The notes: a model not told the origin generated them from the sequence alone. Positions 37,901-46,407 are shown, numbered from the stretch's first letter. The stretch is 64,000 bases of DNA from Pseudomonadota bacterium (GCA_018241965.1 JAFECS010000008.1:1-64000); one strand, 5' to 3'. Numbers and translations: made by a program.

Positions 37901-40900
37901 TTGCCCATATAAGGGCCGTGCTACTTTAATCAATTCTTCAAAAGCTTTTTTACCTTCGTATTCCTTATCACCGATGGAAACTTTAAAAATCTTATTAATT
38001 TCCCCTTGTGGAAACAGTTGAATAAATTGATTAAGAGATTTTACTTCATCTAGTTTGATAACACTTCTTGCATATTGGATAAGTGATTGATCATATAGAT
38101 TTTCGACGCTTAATATCTTTCGAGGTTGAAGATGTTCTGTTTGCCTTGGGACAAAGGTACCTTCTAGCAATTTTCTCTTTGCTTTTTCAATTCTAGGGTA
38201 AAACTGACCCAATTGATTTAATTTGCTATCGCTTATTATTTTTACACCAGCTACTTCTCTATCAGGATTACCCTCATCAATAAATGTTCTATCTGTTAGA
38301 TAATAGTTAACCGCGGGTATAAACGGCTTACCTTCTGATTCATATTTTGCTTCTTTTTCGCGGTAATTTTTCATGCTTTTTGAAGTATCAACTAATATTT
38401 TCATTTCTTCTAAAACATTCTTAATCTCTGGATTTTCGGCGAATAAAGGTAGAAGCCTATAAACTGCTGCCGTCGTAAAACCTGCATTGATTGATACTGC
38501 TGCTGCCAAATTTCCATTATCTAAGGCAAGCTTCATCGCCCTTGCATAAAACAATGCGATATTTCTCATATGTGAAAGTGATTTAGATGTTAAAATGTCA
38601 TAGCACACGCAATTAGTAAGATTGACGCTTTCAACTGTGTAGGCATGTGCTGCATTTTTAGATGCGTCTTTATTTTTTGTCCAGGCTTGTTTATAAAAAT
38701 CACCGGGTTTCATGTTTAAAACATGTTTTGCAAAAACACTATAATATGTATTAGCAAAATGATCTGCTTTTGCACGAATATCCTCATCACTTACCTGTTC
38801 TTGAGCTAAATCACTTTGTATAAATTTGTCAATATCTAATACTTGATCTGCAACACTTTTAGTTTCTTCAGTTTTTACAGTATAACTATCAATTCGAGTA
38901 ACAACTTCTTTAGAGGCTTCTTCTGCTTTTTGACGTAGATTTTCCAATGCCCGTCTTTCACTTGAATCTACTGTTTGCTTTTTTGCTTTTTCAATAAATT
39001 CATTAAGCATTTTAACAAACGTATGGTCTTTATCTTTGTTTAAATCTGGAAAAAGTTCTTTTGCATAGTCTGATCGAATCATATTTTCAAGTAGGATTCG
39101 TGCATTTTTAATAACCACCAAACGATTTTGAGCTGTGTTTACGTTGTCGCCAAGCGAGTTATAATAGCTAATAAGTTCCTTCATAAAATCTTCAGGTTTT
39201 ACATATTCAAGTAAACTAAGACCTCGTCTTAAAAGCTCTTCATCCGTATATTTCTCTATAACTGGTGGATTTTTCGGATCTTTAGGCGTGGGATCTTTAT
39301 ACCCCGATAATATTTGTCTTACAATATTTGATTCCGGTCTCCCCAAAATCCCTAGTTTTCCTAATAATTGCATAGCTTGTGTTCGTATAAGATCATCCTT
39401 ATGAACAGAGTAAATACGAAGTTTATCTTCCATTTCCGCTAAATTTTTCTTATTAGCTTCAAGATTAATCATATTTTTGATATTTTTCTGTAGCTCGAGA
39501 TAATCGTTTTCAAAACTACTAAGGTAATTATTGAGTTCTCTGAGTTCACGAACTGCTTTCATTCTCTCGTCTTCGTTAATAACTGGTACGACAGGCGCAG
39601 CCCTAACATCAGCACTCCCTACAGCTGCAGCTCGATGACGTCCAGGCTGCATAATTTGCTTTAATAATCTTTCTTTCTCTTCTAAGCTATCAACCTTAGG
39701 TAGAACAGGTGGCGCAGGAGGAGGAACTGCAGCTCCTTGAGCAGGCGCACCTGCTGCAGCGGCTGCAGGCGAGGCTGCTTTCGCTTGTTTCTCAGCATAT
39801 CTTCTTTCCGATTCTTCTTGTACAGCTTTATCCTCTACTATCCTTTTAGTATGAAAATCTTTAAAATCAGCACCTACTTGAGTATATAAATTTTCTTTTA
39901 TTTCATTTAAAATTTTTAACATCGCAGCAAAAGGTTCATTTGCCATTATTTTTTCTTTGCTTAACACCGCAATAAAGTCTTCATACATCTTTATTTTGCC
40001 ACTTAATGTATTATATCTTAATTCTTTTTCATTAAGCGTTTCATCTTTCAGATAACTTTGGATAGTATCGTAAATATTTCTGATGTGATTAATTACTTGA
40101 ATACAGTCACCAACAGATTTTACATCTTCTGGTTTGTCATTTAATGCAGCATATCTATTAAACGCAGCAATTACTATCTGGTCTCTTTTAACTGCTGCAA
40201 CGCCTGGTGGATTATAAGGATAGCCTACCGCAAATACTTCGCCTACTTTGGGAATGCCTATTAGTTTTCCTTCTTGTACATAGGCACTCTCTACTTGATG
40301 TTTTGGCTCTTTAATTAGATCATCAAATATTGCCTGAATTCTTACGTTATCTTCTAATCCATTAGCATATTGATATAATTTTTCAAAGCATTCTTTGAAA
40401 AATTTTGCAGGTGCTGCTACCGCATCTCTTTCTTGGGCTTTACGTATTGCTTCTTCAGCATCCTTTTCAAGTTTTTGTTTATATTGCTCTGGGGTAATAG
40501 TGACTGGGGTTTGACCTTTTTCACCACTTCTTGACAAAATGAAGAGTGAACGTTGATTTCTCGTGGAATCATTAAGTACGTAAGGTGTTTCTCTCAAGCC
40601 TTTTATAAATGGCAAATCATCTGTAGAAGTAATCTTTTCTGTCGCTATTACTTCTTTTATTTTATCCTTGGTTTTATTAAATTCCGCTAGTATGAGACCA
40701 AATGTTTGTTTGCCGGCCTCAGTTAACTTCCCATCTGGACCTTTATTTCCATCATAGGCAAATGTACAAGCACCTAAAAAAGATGCCATACTTCGTATAA
40801 ATGGTAGATTCTGTGCTTTAGCTTTGTCTTCAAAATTTCTCTCAAATTTCGCCTTTTCATCTCTGTCAGCAAATTTATTAGCATAGTTTAATGCAACGGT

Positions 40901-43078
40901 TATATCGTCTTTATTTTTCAATAATGGATCTTCGTGTAAACGTAACCTGGTTATGTCAGTCATCGCAAAAGCATTTGATATAGCTAACACTATGCCAGAA
41001 TCATTATTTTTTACTGCTGCTGCAAGGGCGGCGCAGTATTTCTCAACAACTATATGCCTGTCTTGATCACTAGCTAATAATATTTCTTGAACAATATGAT
41101 TTGTTAATTTTGTTAATTCCTCACTACATTTACTAACATTTGGTGATCTTGTGCCGCCATCTTTTGTCCACTTTGAATCTTCAAATTCATGATCTTCCAT
41201 TTTTGCTATGAGATTATAAAAATGTTGTCTTAGTTGCTTGTGGATCTCAACCCCTTCTGGATTATTTGCTTGCAACTGTGTAAATGCGGAGCCTTCCAAA
41301 TCTTTAAGTAATGGCTGAAAAATATTATTAAATGCTTTAGTTTCTGGGCTTTGTTTTTCCTGCAATAGATTTAGGGCTTTAAAAAGAATTATTTGATGAT
41401 CTGCTTTAATATTCATACCACCAAAAAACTGAATGAGTTCTTCTTTTGTGAAACTATCCTTAATAACTGAATTAAATGCATCTTGATTTTCTTTAAGTTT
41501 TCTAATTTCTTGAGCAAGATTAGTTATAGTTTCTTCCTTAGGTTCCTTTTTATATGCTTCGCTTAGATCTTTGATTGCTTTTAAATAGTTTTGATTATTT
41601 TTATTTGTTTCCTTGTATGCGTCATCTTTTTCACTTAATGAACTTCGTGTTGAATTTGAAACTATCAATTGTCTTACTTTCGTTAGAATTGTACTTGTTG
41701 GTTGTGATCTAATTTCATCAAGGGCTGTATTTATTTTTGTCAATGATTTTGATTTAAGAGTTTGTTCGTCTTGATACTTTAAGTTTGTGCTTTTAAGTTT
41801 CTTAATTAATTCATCTTTTGCTATCAAAGCATCTCTTGTAGTCTCAGGAATCTTTTTGTCTTCATATAATTTCTTTATTAATTTAGCTCTTTCTTGTAGT
41901 CCTGATGGTCCTGATGTGCTAGTTGATAATAGTAACTTTTTTTCGTTTTCTGAAACTTTATCCCCTATTGTCTTATTTATTGTATTTTTAATATAATTTA
42001 ATTGTGCCAACATAATTGCATTATTCACAGCTTTAAGTTGACCATTATCTTTACATAGCTGTATAAGTGCTGGCATAACTAACTCTTCTCTTCTACTCGC
42101 CTTTCTTGCAATTCTAGCTAATATCTTATCAGGGCTTTTGAGCTTGATTTGATTTGTTTTTTTATTTAAAGAAAATAGATCATCTGTCAGGAGAGTATTA
42201 ATGTTATCATTTAAAAATTTATAAATATCTTCTGCGGCTATAGCTTTTTCGCCTTCTTTTTTCTCTTTTGCTTTTTCTATCGCCAGCTCTGTAAGTGATT
42301 TATCAAATATTGAAGGTTTTGATTTTGCCTGTGATTCTTCACTTGACTTTTCGGTAACTACAGAAGCTTTCAAAGTTGATTTTTTTTTCTTATCTGCTCT
42401 CTTCGAACCAGCAAATTTATCTTTTGTTTTACCTTGTATTGCCTTCTTCAAGTCTTTAAACATTTCTATTTTTGGTCTTTCCCTCGCCTTGCTATCATCT
42501 TTACTTACGCCCTTTGCAACATCTGGCGTTGGCTCTAGACTTTCGCCGCGCCTTATTTTTAGCACATCAGCAGATACTTTATGTACAATATGTCTCACAT
42601 CATCTTTGTTAAGGTCAATTTCGAATGACTTGATCCCCCATACCTCTTTAAATGCTTCTATATCTGCCCTTGTAATTTTCCACTCTTTTTGATCTATACC
42701 TTGGTTATTAATAATAAAGTAAATCGGTGAGTCGGGATTATCACGCTCAAATTCGTTAATATATTTTTTAGCATTTACCAGACTGCTTTCATCGTTTACA
42801 TCAAGAATTACTATCCCAGCAGATGCTTTCCTACGACCCGATGCTGTCACTTGCTTTGCTGAAATTGCATGATGTTCGTAACTTAATGTTAAACTAACTT
42901 CTTCTTCCTGATTGTCTTTGGTCTTAACCTTAATAATGCCATCTTTTTTTCTTGTAACATTATCCCCTTCAAAATAATCAAGAAGCGTAACGTCGTAATT
43001 TTTCTGTTCAAAAAACTTATAGATGAACTTCTGTTCATCTTTAGCCATTACATGTATGTTTACGCCCTCTAAAGACAT
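31958..43078 (-). CDS. Giant RasGEF/DH-domain protein, candidate effector
   Basis: 3706 residues, no signal peptide. Residues about 5-165 fit a Ras/Rab fold (GIVILDVNDESSLVNAKKYI, then IYFIINNQGID), but P-loop, DTAG and NKxD motifs are missing. About 585-815: Cdc25/RasGEF-like domain (IVLAISNAFAMTDITRLRL, LPFIRSMASFLG). About 1430-1640: a second RasGEF-like domain (AVSINAGFTTAAVYRL, PFIPAVNYYLTDRTFIDEGN). About 2410-2590: Dbl-homology domain (YKELIDTENACLAVL, IKPVQRPSKYELLLREL). A Pro/Ala linker lies near 1095-1130, and long charged helices fill the rest. RBS GGGGGA precedes the ATG. First gene of a two-gene operon; it looks more AT-rich than the flanking core genes. Role as a secreted effector is inferred. 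Confidence 0.8.
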   Translation of the reverse strand: MSLEGVNIHVMAKDEQKFIYKFFEQKNYDVTLLDYFEGDNVTRKKDGIIKVKTKDNQEEEVSLTLSYEHHAISAKQVTASGRRKASAGIVILDVNDESSLVNAKKYINEFERDNPDSPIYFIINNQGIDQKEWKITRADIEAFKEVWGIKSFEIDLNKDDVRHIVHKVSADVLKIRRGESLEPTPDVAKGVSKDDSKARERPKIEMFKDLKKAIQGKTKDKFAGSKRADKKKKSTLKASVVTEKSSEESQAKSKPSIFDKSLTELAIEKAKEKKEGEKAIAAEDIYKFLNDNINTLLTDDLFSLNKKTNQIKLKSPDKILARIARKASRREELVMPALIQLCKDNGQLKAVNNAIMLAQLNYIKNTINKTIGDKVSENEKKLLLSTSTSGPSGLQERAKLIKKLYEDKKIPETTRDALIAKDELIKKLKSTNLKYQDEQTLKSKSLTKINTALDEIRSQPTSTILTKVRQLIVSNSTRSSLSEKDDAYKETNKNNQNYLKAIKDLSEAYKKEPKEETITNLAQEIRKLKENQDAFNSVIKDSFTKEELIQFFGGMNIKADHQIILFKALNLLQEKQSPETKAFNNIFQPLLKDLEGSAFTQLQANNPEGVEIHKQLRQHFYNLIAKMEDHEFEDSKWTKDGGTRSPNVSKCSEELTKLTNHIVQEILLASDQDRHIVVEKYCAALAAAVKNNDSGIVLAISNAFAMTDITRLRLHEDPLLKNKDDITVALNYANKFADRDEKAKFERNFEDKAKAQNLPFIRSMASFLGACTFAYDGNKGPDGKLTEAGKQTFGLILAEFNKTKDKIKEVIATEKITSTDDLPFIKGLRETPYVLNDSTRNQRSLFILSRSGEKGQTPVTITPEQYKQKLEKDAEEAIRKAQERDAVAAPAKFFKECFEKLYQYANGLEDNVRIQAIFDDLIKEPKHQVESAYVQEGKLIGIPKVGEVFAVGYPYNPPGVAAVKRDQIVIAAFNRYAALNDKPEDVKSVGDCIQVINHIRNIYDTIQSYLKDETLNEKELRYNTLSGKIKMYEDFIAVLSKEKIMANEPFAAMLKILNEIKENLYTQVGADFKDFHTKRIVEDKAVQEESERRYAEKQAKAASPAAAAAGAPAQGAAVPPPAPPVLPKVDSLEEKERLLKQIMQPGRHRAAAVGSADVRAAPVVPVINEDERMKAVRELRELNNYLSSFENDYLELQKNIKNMINLEANKKNLAEMEDKLRIYSVHKDDLIRTQAMQLLGKLGILGRPESNIVRQILSGYKDPTPKDPKNPPVIEKYTDEELLRRGLSLLEYVKPEDFMKELISYYNSLGDNVNTAQNRLVVIKNARILLENMIRSDYAKELFPDLNKDKDHTFVKMLNEFIEKAKKQTVDSSERRALENLRQKAEEASKEVVTRIDSYTVKTEETKSVADQVLDIDKFIQSDLAQEQVSDEDIRAKADHFANTYYSVFAKHVLNMKPGDFYKQAWTKNKDASKNAAHAYTVESVNLTNCVCYDILTSKSLSHMRNIALFYARAMKLALDNGNLAAAVSINAGFTTAAVYRLLPLFAENPEIKNVLEEMKILVDTSKSMKNYREKEAKYESEGKPFIPAVNYYLTDRTFIDEGNPDREVAGVKIISDSKLNQLGQFYPRIEKAKRKLLEGTFVPRQTEHLQPRKILSVENLYDQSLIQYARSVIKLDEVKSLNQFIQLFPQGEINKIFKVSIGDKEYEGKKAFEELIKVARPLYGQAQLMDKFADSPARKMLVSMEAWARSNDLDDKLANSFVEMARGLTPKDYENRVMLQLLKYDDKFYEDYAALDQDKRKSKLSELVALKAEIKSDTSLSSFIESKSTLLKQIDALIAYRRDFMTIKTTFVEDRDRPISEIYGNIVKLNDHLDAVNSFLKSTNSTIKSQAQKYLDLLDDDMSKLFLKDITDKAASSLSVVVKNYHDLLKERQDLKAKNKDVQDINSALEALRKGVSVLMKDPSHKEQATPVLADIDKLVGLDRISKNIAEGSIKDDVVRELHGYLFEDNKLINEWAKELADEAILKRMVALRESDLKWLKSFSDNLDSEIHKYVNLIDDKKSFDDESVTAAEKNIQALISEFDKHLKSKFADVKEEALTIKAQNGGVLNAFDALIKQKEKIKQEKEKIEKEAKEEKGPLSRIAKALSRTSVDVESVELEQAKLPELLVKLKTANQDTAMLRLEFLVNRSREPLSNEERNILINEVARVMAMPPIVSNKKEEHFAKIVANIFASEMPADSTDNKIKHLIKKVAELTAVQAAETSQPQSELYKRAIKLLDDDIVNFRAILGVPQLGKRNKFISPVDQVLTSINRYKKDKKDLAIRGDEIVKIILQLQKIANNSKSLAKDDARIVLEKIINELSKHENFELLKYCQVDKKAQLGVDYAQLNFKYVIGQLKFAALDSDSTKEAARKEKGMKAYKELIDTENACLAVLKKQYNIEDVIAKFNEHKAEFTKEGLSEAEVRDLLTKFNALYEKQLVIRDALDNPDPREWVKAMHQAGKAYQDYCSAFEKFVPKSGNIRDLLTSVGIDIQESLIKPVQRPSKYELLLRELESFSVDPVVKKKISEAYEDCKRFNQNINAAITQAQKQSFENELINMIGDYNRSYSQDSFKIVLEKLVAAVKRVGDKSILTIEELQKHINTLDFSQCKRTDIRSIEALIDKSSPNFNSSNHTLMPFLINKVANDKVKNAIAEMSSNASLSQYQRDLLTLVYSELNEQTKRDKQSEKRDVDSEKRGKVDLEAALKVVKDNHLFDPTTGATTEDALAPFKNKFLEIVNIQHKYRLWKIKDLNNAKISDVINSLNALRGDKTYFKYSFPHASKDDIVKYVINQINAEPMLNLAQAHDVINSLSEIFNLRYESKERETILRAYADRINVMLADPQKLTDTQKTVIGAFLTEFSYCYGGQAKSESTLETTLKSLPGINVIRSEFGRSLPALSELQDLFRNYKKENKTLNVKGMVVQLGSQMESAKILKQKLYAVDAAFSALNTKYSTLPPNEKLNKLIEKIKELESNKIKIQLEDLKSLEELPEEAKSIVVTPFDQSVPDYKSRICDYIINNNLDVSKLLKDTTNLLPESKTAIASAYVEKIGTEKMKELLFSNPSLFTDLVVKGQIPTSQMQLIFSNLPNDKVAELNNRVMQAILKMDTTTLMALRGFKASISFSKDKLSMQEALSMLAIFGKDWKNFSAKTNLEGFFKDSIETKANQNKNELIQAARLLGAITLPSMPADIEKALSDEEFSRLKDIHEKLAVVLYPGINLEDKTIFPFEKALDAQRKKFSEIEAQLKDVDKANPREIGLHKLLTDQIIDELKSDIASLENSDQLGKVEKDNLRRMLLALNVTFLDDRKALLEGFIEFMQRNPSEAERAPFVNLFNKLKAQEKNLSEQQSNVKTAIDDLQKAVETQKRISQVLVNGPQSLSKGNIDGVLKEFVSNPAIYSIIDQDIGFINSVSEKYNRHKEVYPDWKAASPSATAKRGNLLSSKTSTAAPLDSSRAGPSAGDVKQHKWEPARPRGEMQDLLSVGAGAEAPAPPKDTRKAPISMGAQPSHETPQQVLGQESGTLINFHEFFEDAKRKQEYGVEKVTPKKLAGVDDHYTLTMVDKSKEEKKHVDVHVGASKTGGATYSSKEQLSDVVLRNLCKIAVDFAEPGAKFNVPTTGDPQRNQKVSQFLDEALIARCQKHSIPYQKGSLTVPQNVPMHTLTQKNK

Positions 43079-43103
43079 ATGCTATGTCCCCCTGTTGTAC
43101 TTT

Positions 43104-43126
43104 GTAATTACATTAATTAGAATTAC
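43104..43126. promoter_or_regulatory. Inverted repeat upstream of the effector operon
   Basis: Arms GTAATT and AATTAC are separated by 11 AT-rich bases, about 25-50 bp upstream of the giant gene's ATG. It may be a regulator site, but AT-rich inverted repeats arise easily by chance. Confidence 0.25.
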
Positions 43127-43242
43127 TGCATACAACTTTGATTAATTTATAAATAATAAAGTTCCAAAAAAGCATCGACTATTGAGGGTTGATCTAATTA
43201 CAGATTTTTGAAATGCTAATGTGTATATGCAATGTTTTTAAG

Positions 43243-44976
43243 TTAAGACTTCCATTCAGTCTTAAAAAACGCAGCAAATTTATCAACGGGTTGAGGTTGG
43301 GCGAAATAATAGCCTTGGATCTGATCACATTTATGTTGTTTTAGATAACGTAATTGGGTTTTGGTTTCCACGCCTTCGGCAATCACTTTTAAATTCAAGC
43401 TATGCCCCAGCTCAATAATACCCTTGGTAACCGCGTAATTTTCTTCATGATCATCTTCAATGATCTTCACAAAAGAACGGTCTATTTTAATTTTATTCAC
43501 CGGAAACTGCATTAAATAGCTAAGGGAGGAATACCCCGTGCCAAAATCATCTAAGGCTAATTCAACCCCCAAGGCCCGAAATGCCTTCATAATATCAATA
43601 GCTGTATTGATATCCTGCACTAATGCGCTCTCGGTTAATTCCAGCTCAAGCTGATCCGGGGATATGCGAGTATCTCTTATGGCGCGCCTGACCACATCGA
43701 CAATATCGCCTTGAAATAGCTGACGCGCTGATACATTCACAGCAACTTTAATACGTGGCCGCCCTTCTTTTTGCCAACGAATGATTTGCTGACACGCTTC
43801 TCGTAATACCCACTCACCAATAGGGTTTATAAGCTGCGTTTCCTCAGCTGCCGTCATGAAGAAAAAGGGCGATATAAATCCTTTTTGTGGATGGTTCCAA
43901 CGAATGAGTGCTTCACACCCTATCATTTGATTATTTTTAAGCTGAATTTGTGGTTGATAGTAAAGCACAAACTGTTGATTCTCAAGGGCGCGGTGCAGAT
44001 CAGTAATGATGTTACGTTTTACTTGTAATTGATCAATCATTCCTCTTTGGAAAAATTCATATTGATTGCGGGTACTGCTGGTTCTGTTAACGGCTAATTG
44101 CGCATTACGGGTTAACACATCCGGTGTATCCCCATCATTGGGGTAAAAGGCAATACCGATACTAATGGTAATAAAAATATCATGTTCGCCAATTTTATAG
44201 GGTATGGTACATTTTTCTATTAACGATTGCACATAAGAAGCCATACCTGAGGGTTCGCGTATGTCTGGCTCTATCACCCCAAATTCATTTTCACTTATTC
44301 TGGCAACGGTGGCTTTACCAGCAATAAAATCTGTTAAGCGATCTTTGAATATTTTTAAAAACTGATTGGCTAGTTCTTGACCATAAGTATTAATAATTTC
44401 ATAGTAATCATCTAAACGTATAATAAATATACCCAATTTCACTTTATTCTTTTTGGCATGGTGAATTTCTAAGGCCATATTCTGTTCATATATAATACGG
44501 TTAGGTAATTGGGTAATTTCATCAGTGGTGGCACGTCTTTCAAGCTCTTTTTCAATTTGTCTTCGCGCACTTATGTCCATCCCAAACACGCTGGTCATTT
44601 CAGCGCCCATGGGCACAACATGCAAGGTGTAATAATATTTGCCACAGTTAATATCAATTTCTTGATCTTTACCCGATAATATTACTTGGCGAATTATCTC
44701 TCGCCATTCTGCAGGTAATTTTTCATTTAAATTCATTTTCCAGTGCACTAAGATTGGCGCGCAAGCAGGGTTGGCATAGGTAAGCACCCCAAGTTTATTG
44801 ATCCGCATCACAGGGTTGGGGTTGGCTTGTGGATAATCAAGAAGCTCTTTATACGCTTTCTCTTCACGTATTAAACTAGCTTGAAGTGCTTTTTTTAGCA
44901 AAATAGCTAAATACCCACACAAGCCAAGCGCTGTGAGCAAAACAACTGCTACTATTTGCCAAATTATTACGCCCAC
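43243..44976 (-). CDS. Membrane-anchored PAS-GGDEF-EAL protein, likely c-di-GMP phosphodiesterase
   Basis: 577 residues: one N-terminal membrane segment (IIWQIVAVVLLTALGLCGYLAILL), a PAS-like domain about 45-140, a GGDEF domain about 145-310 and an EAL domain about 320-570. The GGDEF active site is degenerate (ARISENEFGV), so cyclase activity is unlikely. The EAL side keeps GCEALIRW, NVSARQLF, LELTESALV, LDDFGTGYSSL, KIDRSFVK, VIAEGVET and QGYYFAQP, so c-di-GMP hydrolysis is expected. Single gene, divergent from the Sel1-repeat gene. Confidence 0.9.
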   Translation of the reverse strand: MGVIIWQIVAVVLLTALGLCGYLAILLKKALQASLIREEKAYKELLDYPQANPNPVMRINKLGVLTYANPACAPILVHWKMNLNEKLPAEWREIIRQVILSGKDQEIDINCGKYYYTLHVVPMGAEMTSVFGMDISARRQIEKELERRATTDEITQLPNRIIYEQNMALEIHHAKKNKVKLGIFIIRLDDYYEIINTYGQELANQFLKIFKDRLTDFIAGKATVARISENEFGVIEPDIREPSGMASYVQSLIEKCTIPYKIGEHDIFITISIGIAFYPNDGDTPDVLTRNAQLAVNRTSSTRNQYEFFQRGMIDQLQVKRNIITDLHRALENQQFVLYYQPQIQLKNNQMIGCEALIRWNHPQKGFISPFFFMTAAEETQLINPIGEWVLREACQQIIRWQKEGRPRIKVAVNVSARQLFQGDIVDVVRRAIRDTRISPDQLELELTESALVQDINTAIDIMKAFRALGVELALDDFGTGYSSLSYLMQFPVNKIKIDRSFVKIIEDDHEENYAVTKGIIELGHSLNLKVIAEGVETKTQLRYLKQHKCDQIQGYYFAQPQPVDKFAAFFKTEWKS

Positions 44977-45105
44977 CGTCTAAAAATCCAGCTAAGTTTT
45001 TTAAGAAGGGTTATCATTTAAATAATTATAGGGGGTTTCGGGGTGACTTTTCTGCTGTACACTAACAAGAGAATTTACACCCAAGCCATAAAAGTAGAGG
45101 GATCT

Positions 45106-46407
45106 ATGTTGTTAAACAGATATCTTTTAGCAAGCCTTATTTTCACCTTGCCCACTGTTAGTTTAGCTAACCAAAATGCAATCAAATATAGCCCCCAAGC
45201 CCTAGCCTGCTTGGATGAATATGAACTCAATAATTTTGAGTTAGCTTTTAACCAATGCTTACCTTTGGCCAAGCAAAACGATGCACTGGCTCAATATGTA
45301 GTAGCTATGCTCTATAAACGTGGTAAAGGGGTAAAACAGTCTCAGACTGAAGCCCTGAAATGGTTGACCAGCTCAGCTGAGGGTGGTTATGCTGCATCGC
45401 AACTAAGATTAGGTAAAATGCTCAGCACTGGTGCTGCTATTCCTGCTGAACATGACAAAGCCTTTTATTATTTTAATCGTGCCGCTTTACAAAACGATAA
45501 AGAAGCTCAATTTTTAGTTGCGCTTTGCTATCAAAATGGCATTGGGGTTGTTCAAAACACTAAGCAAGCAATTTTATGGTATAACAAAGCCGTGAATAAT
45601 GGCCTAGATGCGCCCATGCTGACAAATATAGAAAATACTAAAACAGCAACTATTAAAAAAGCATCTCACCAAAACGATTTTGTCACGCTAAAATTAGCTG
45701 CCGAACAAGGCAACACAGAGGCACAGTTTCAAGTGGGCTTACACTATGCCAATGGCCAAGATACTGCACAAGATGATGCACAAGCACTCTATTGGTTACA
45801 ACAAGCAGCAAAACAAAATAATAAAAATGCCATGAACTATCTAGCCTGGATGCATATGTTAGGCTTGGGCATGCCGCAAAATTTGACCCAAGCCGTTCAT
45901 TGGTTTGTCAGTGCCCATGAAAATGAACAAGCATTAAGTCAATTTGAAATAAATGCCCCTTCACAAAATGCACTTAAAGCACAGTCACAAACGCAATATG
46001 AAAAAGCATTAGCATTGCTTGAATATAATAATGATGATAGCGATATTGAAATAGCGGTAAAATTACTTGAACAAGCGGCTAAAAATAACCATCCTGGCGC
46101 ACAAACCAAATTGGCACAGCTTTATCAAACAGGTAACGGTGTCACCGCGAATAAAGAAAAAGCACGACAATTATTTGAAAGAGCTGCCAAAAACGGTCAA
46201 ACAGAAGCGCAATATGCCTTGGGCTGGATCTACTTTAATGGCGAAGGCGTTAACAAAAATATCATGCAAGCTTACCATTGGTTTAACCAAGCAAGCTTGT
46301 ATGGCGGTGCGCGTGCTAAAAGTGCTAAGCAATTTGTGCGCTCTCAAATGAGCCCAGAGCAAATTGCAGCGGTTGATAAAACATCGGAAAAAATTGCGAA
46401 AAAATGA
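45106..46407 (+). CDS. Secreted Sel1-repeat (SLR) protein
   Basis: I choose the ATG at 45106 (433 aa): an AGAGGGA-type RBS precedes it and it opens directly into a signal peptide (LLNRYLLASLIFTLPTVSLA). The mature protein has about eight Sel1-like repeats of about 36 residues, for example AQYVVAMLYKRGKGVKQSQTEALKW, AQFQVGLHYANGQD and AQYALGWIYFNGEGV. Sel1 proteins scaffold protein contacts; some (Legionella EnhC, LpnE) act in host entry and cell-wall homeostasis. Overlaps the dehydratase gene by 4 bp. Confidence 0.88.
   Translation: MLLNRYLLASLIFTLPTVSLANQNAIKYSPQALACLDEYELNNFELAFNQCLPLAKQNDALAQYVVAMLYKRGKGVKQSQTEALKWLTSSAEGGYAASQLRLGKMLSTGAAIPAEHDKAFYYFNRAALQNDKEAQFLVALCYQNGIGVVQNTKQAILWYNKAVNNGLDAPMLTNIENTKTATIKKASHQNDFVTLKLAAEQGNTEAQFQVGLHYANGQDTAQDDAQALYWLQQAAKQNNKNAMNYLAWMHMLGLGMPQNLTQAVHWFVSAHENEQALSQFEINAPSQNALKAQSQTQYEKALALLEYNNDDSDIEIAVKLLEQAAKNNHPGAQTKLAQLYQTGNGVTANKEKARQLFERAAKNGQTEAQYALGWIYFNGEGVNKNIMQAYHWFNQASLYGGARAKSAKQFVRSQMSPEQIAAVDKTSEKIAKK

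Noticed and set aside
27506..43078. Prophage or integrative element carrying the effector genes
   Set aside because: No integrase, tRNA target, direct repeats or phage structural genes were found at either edge, although AT-rich composition hints at transfer.
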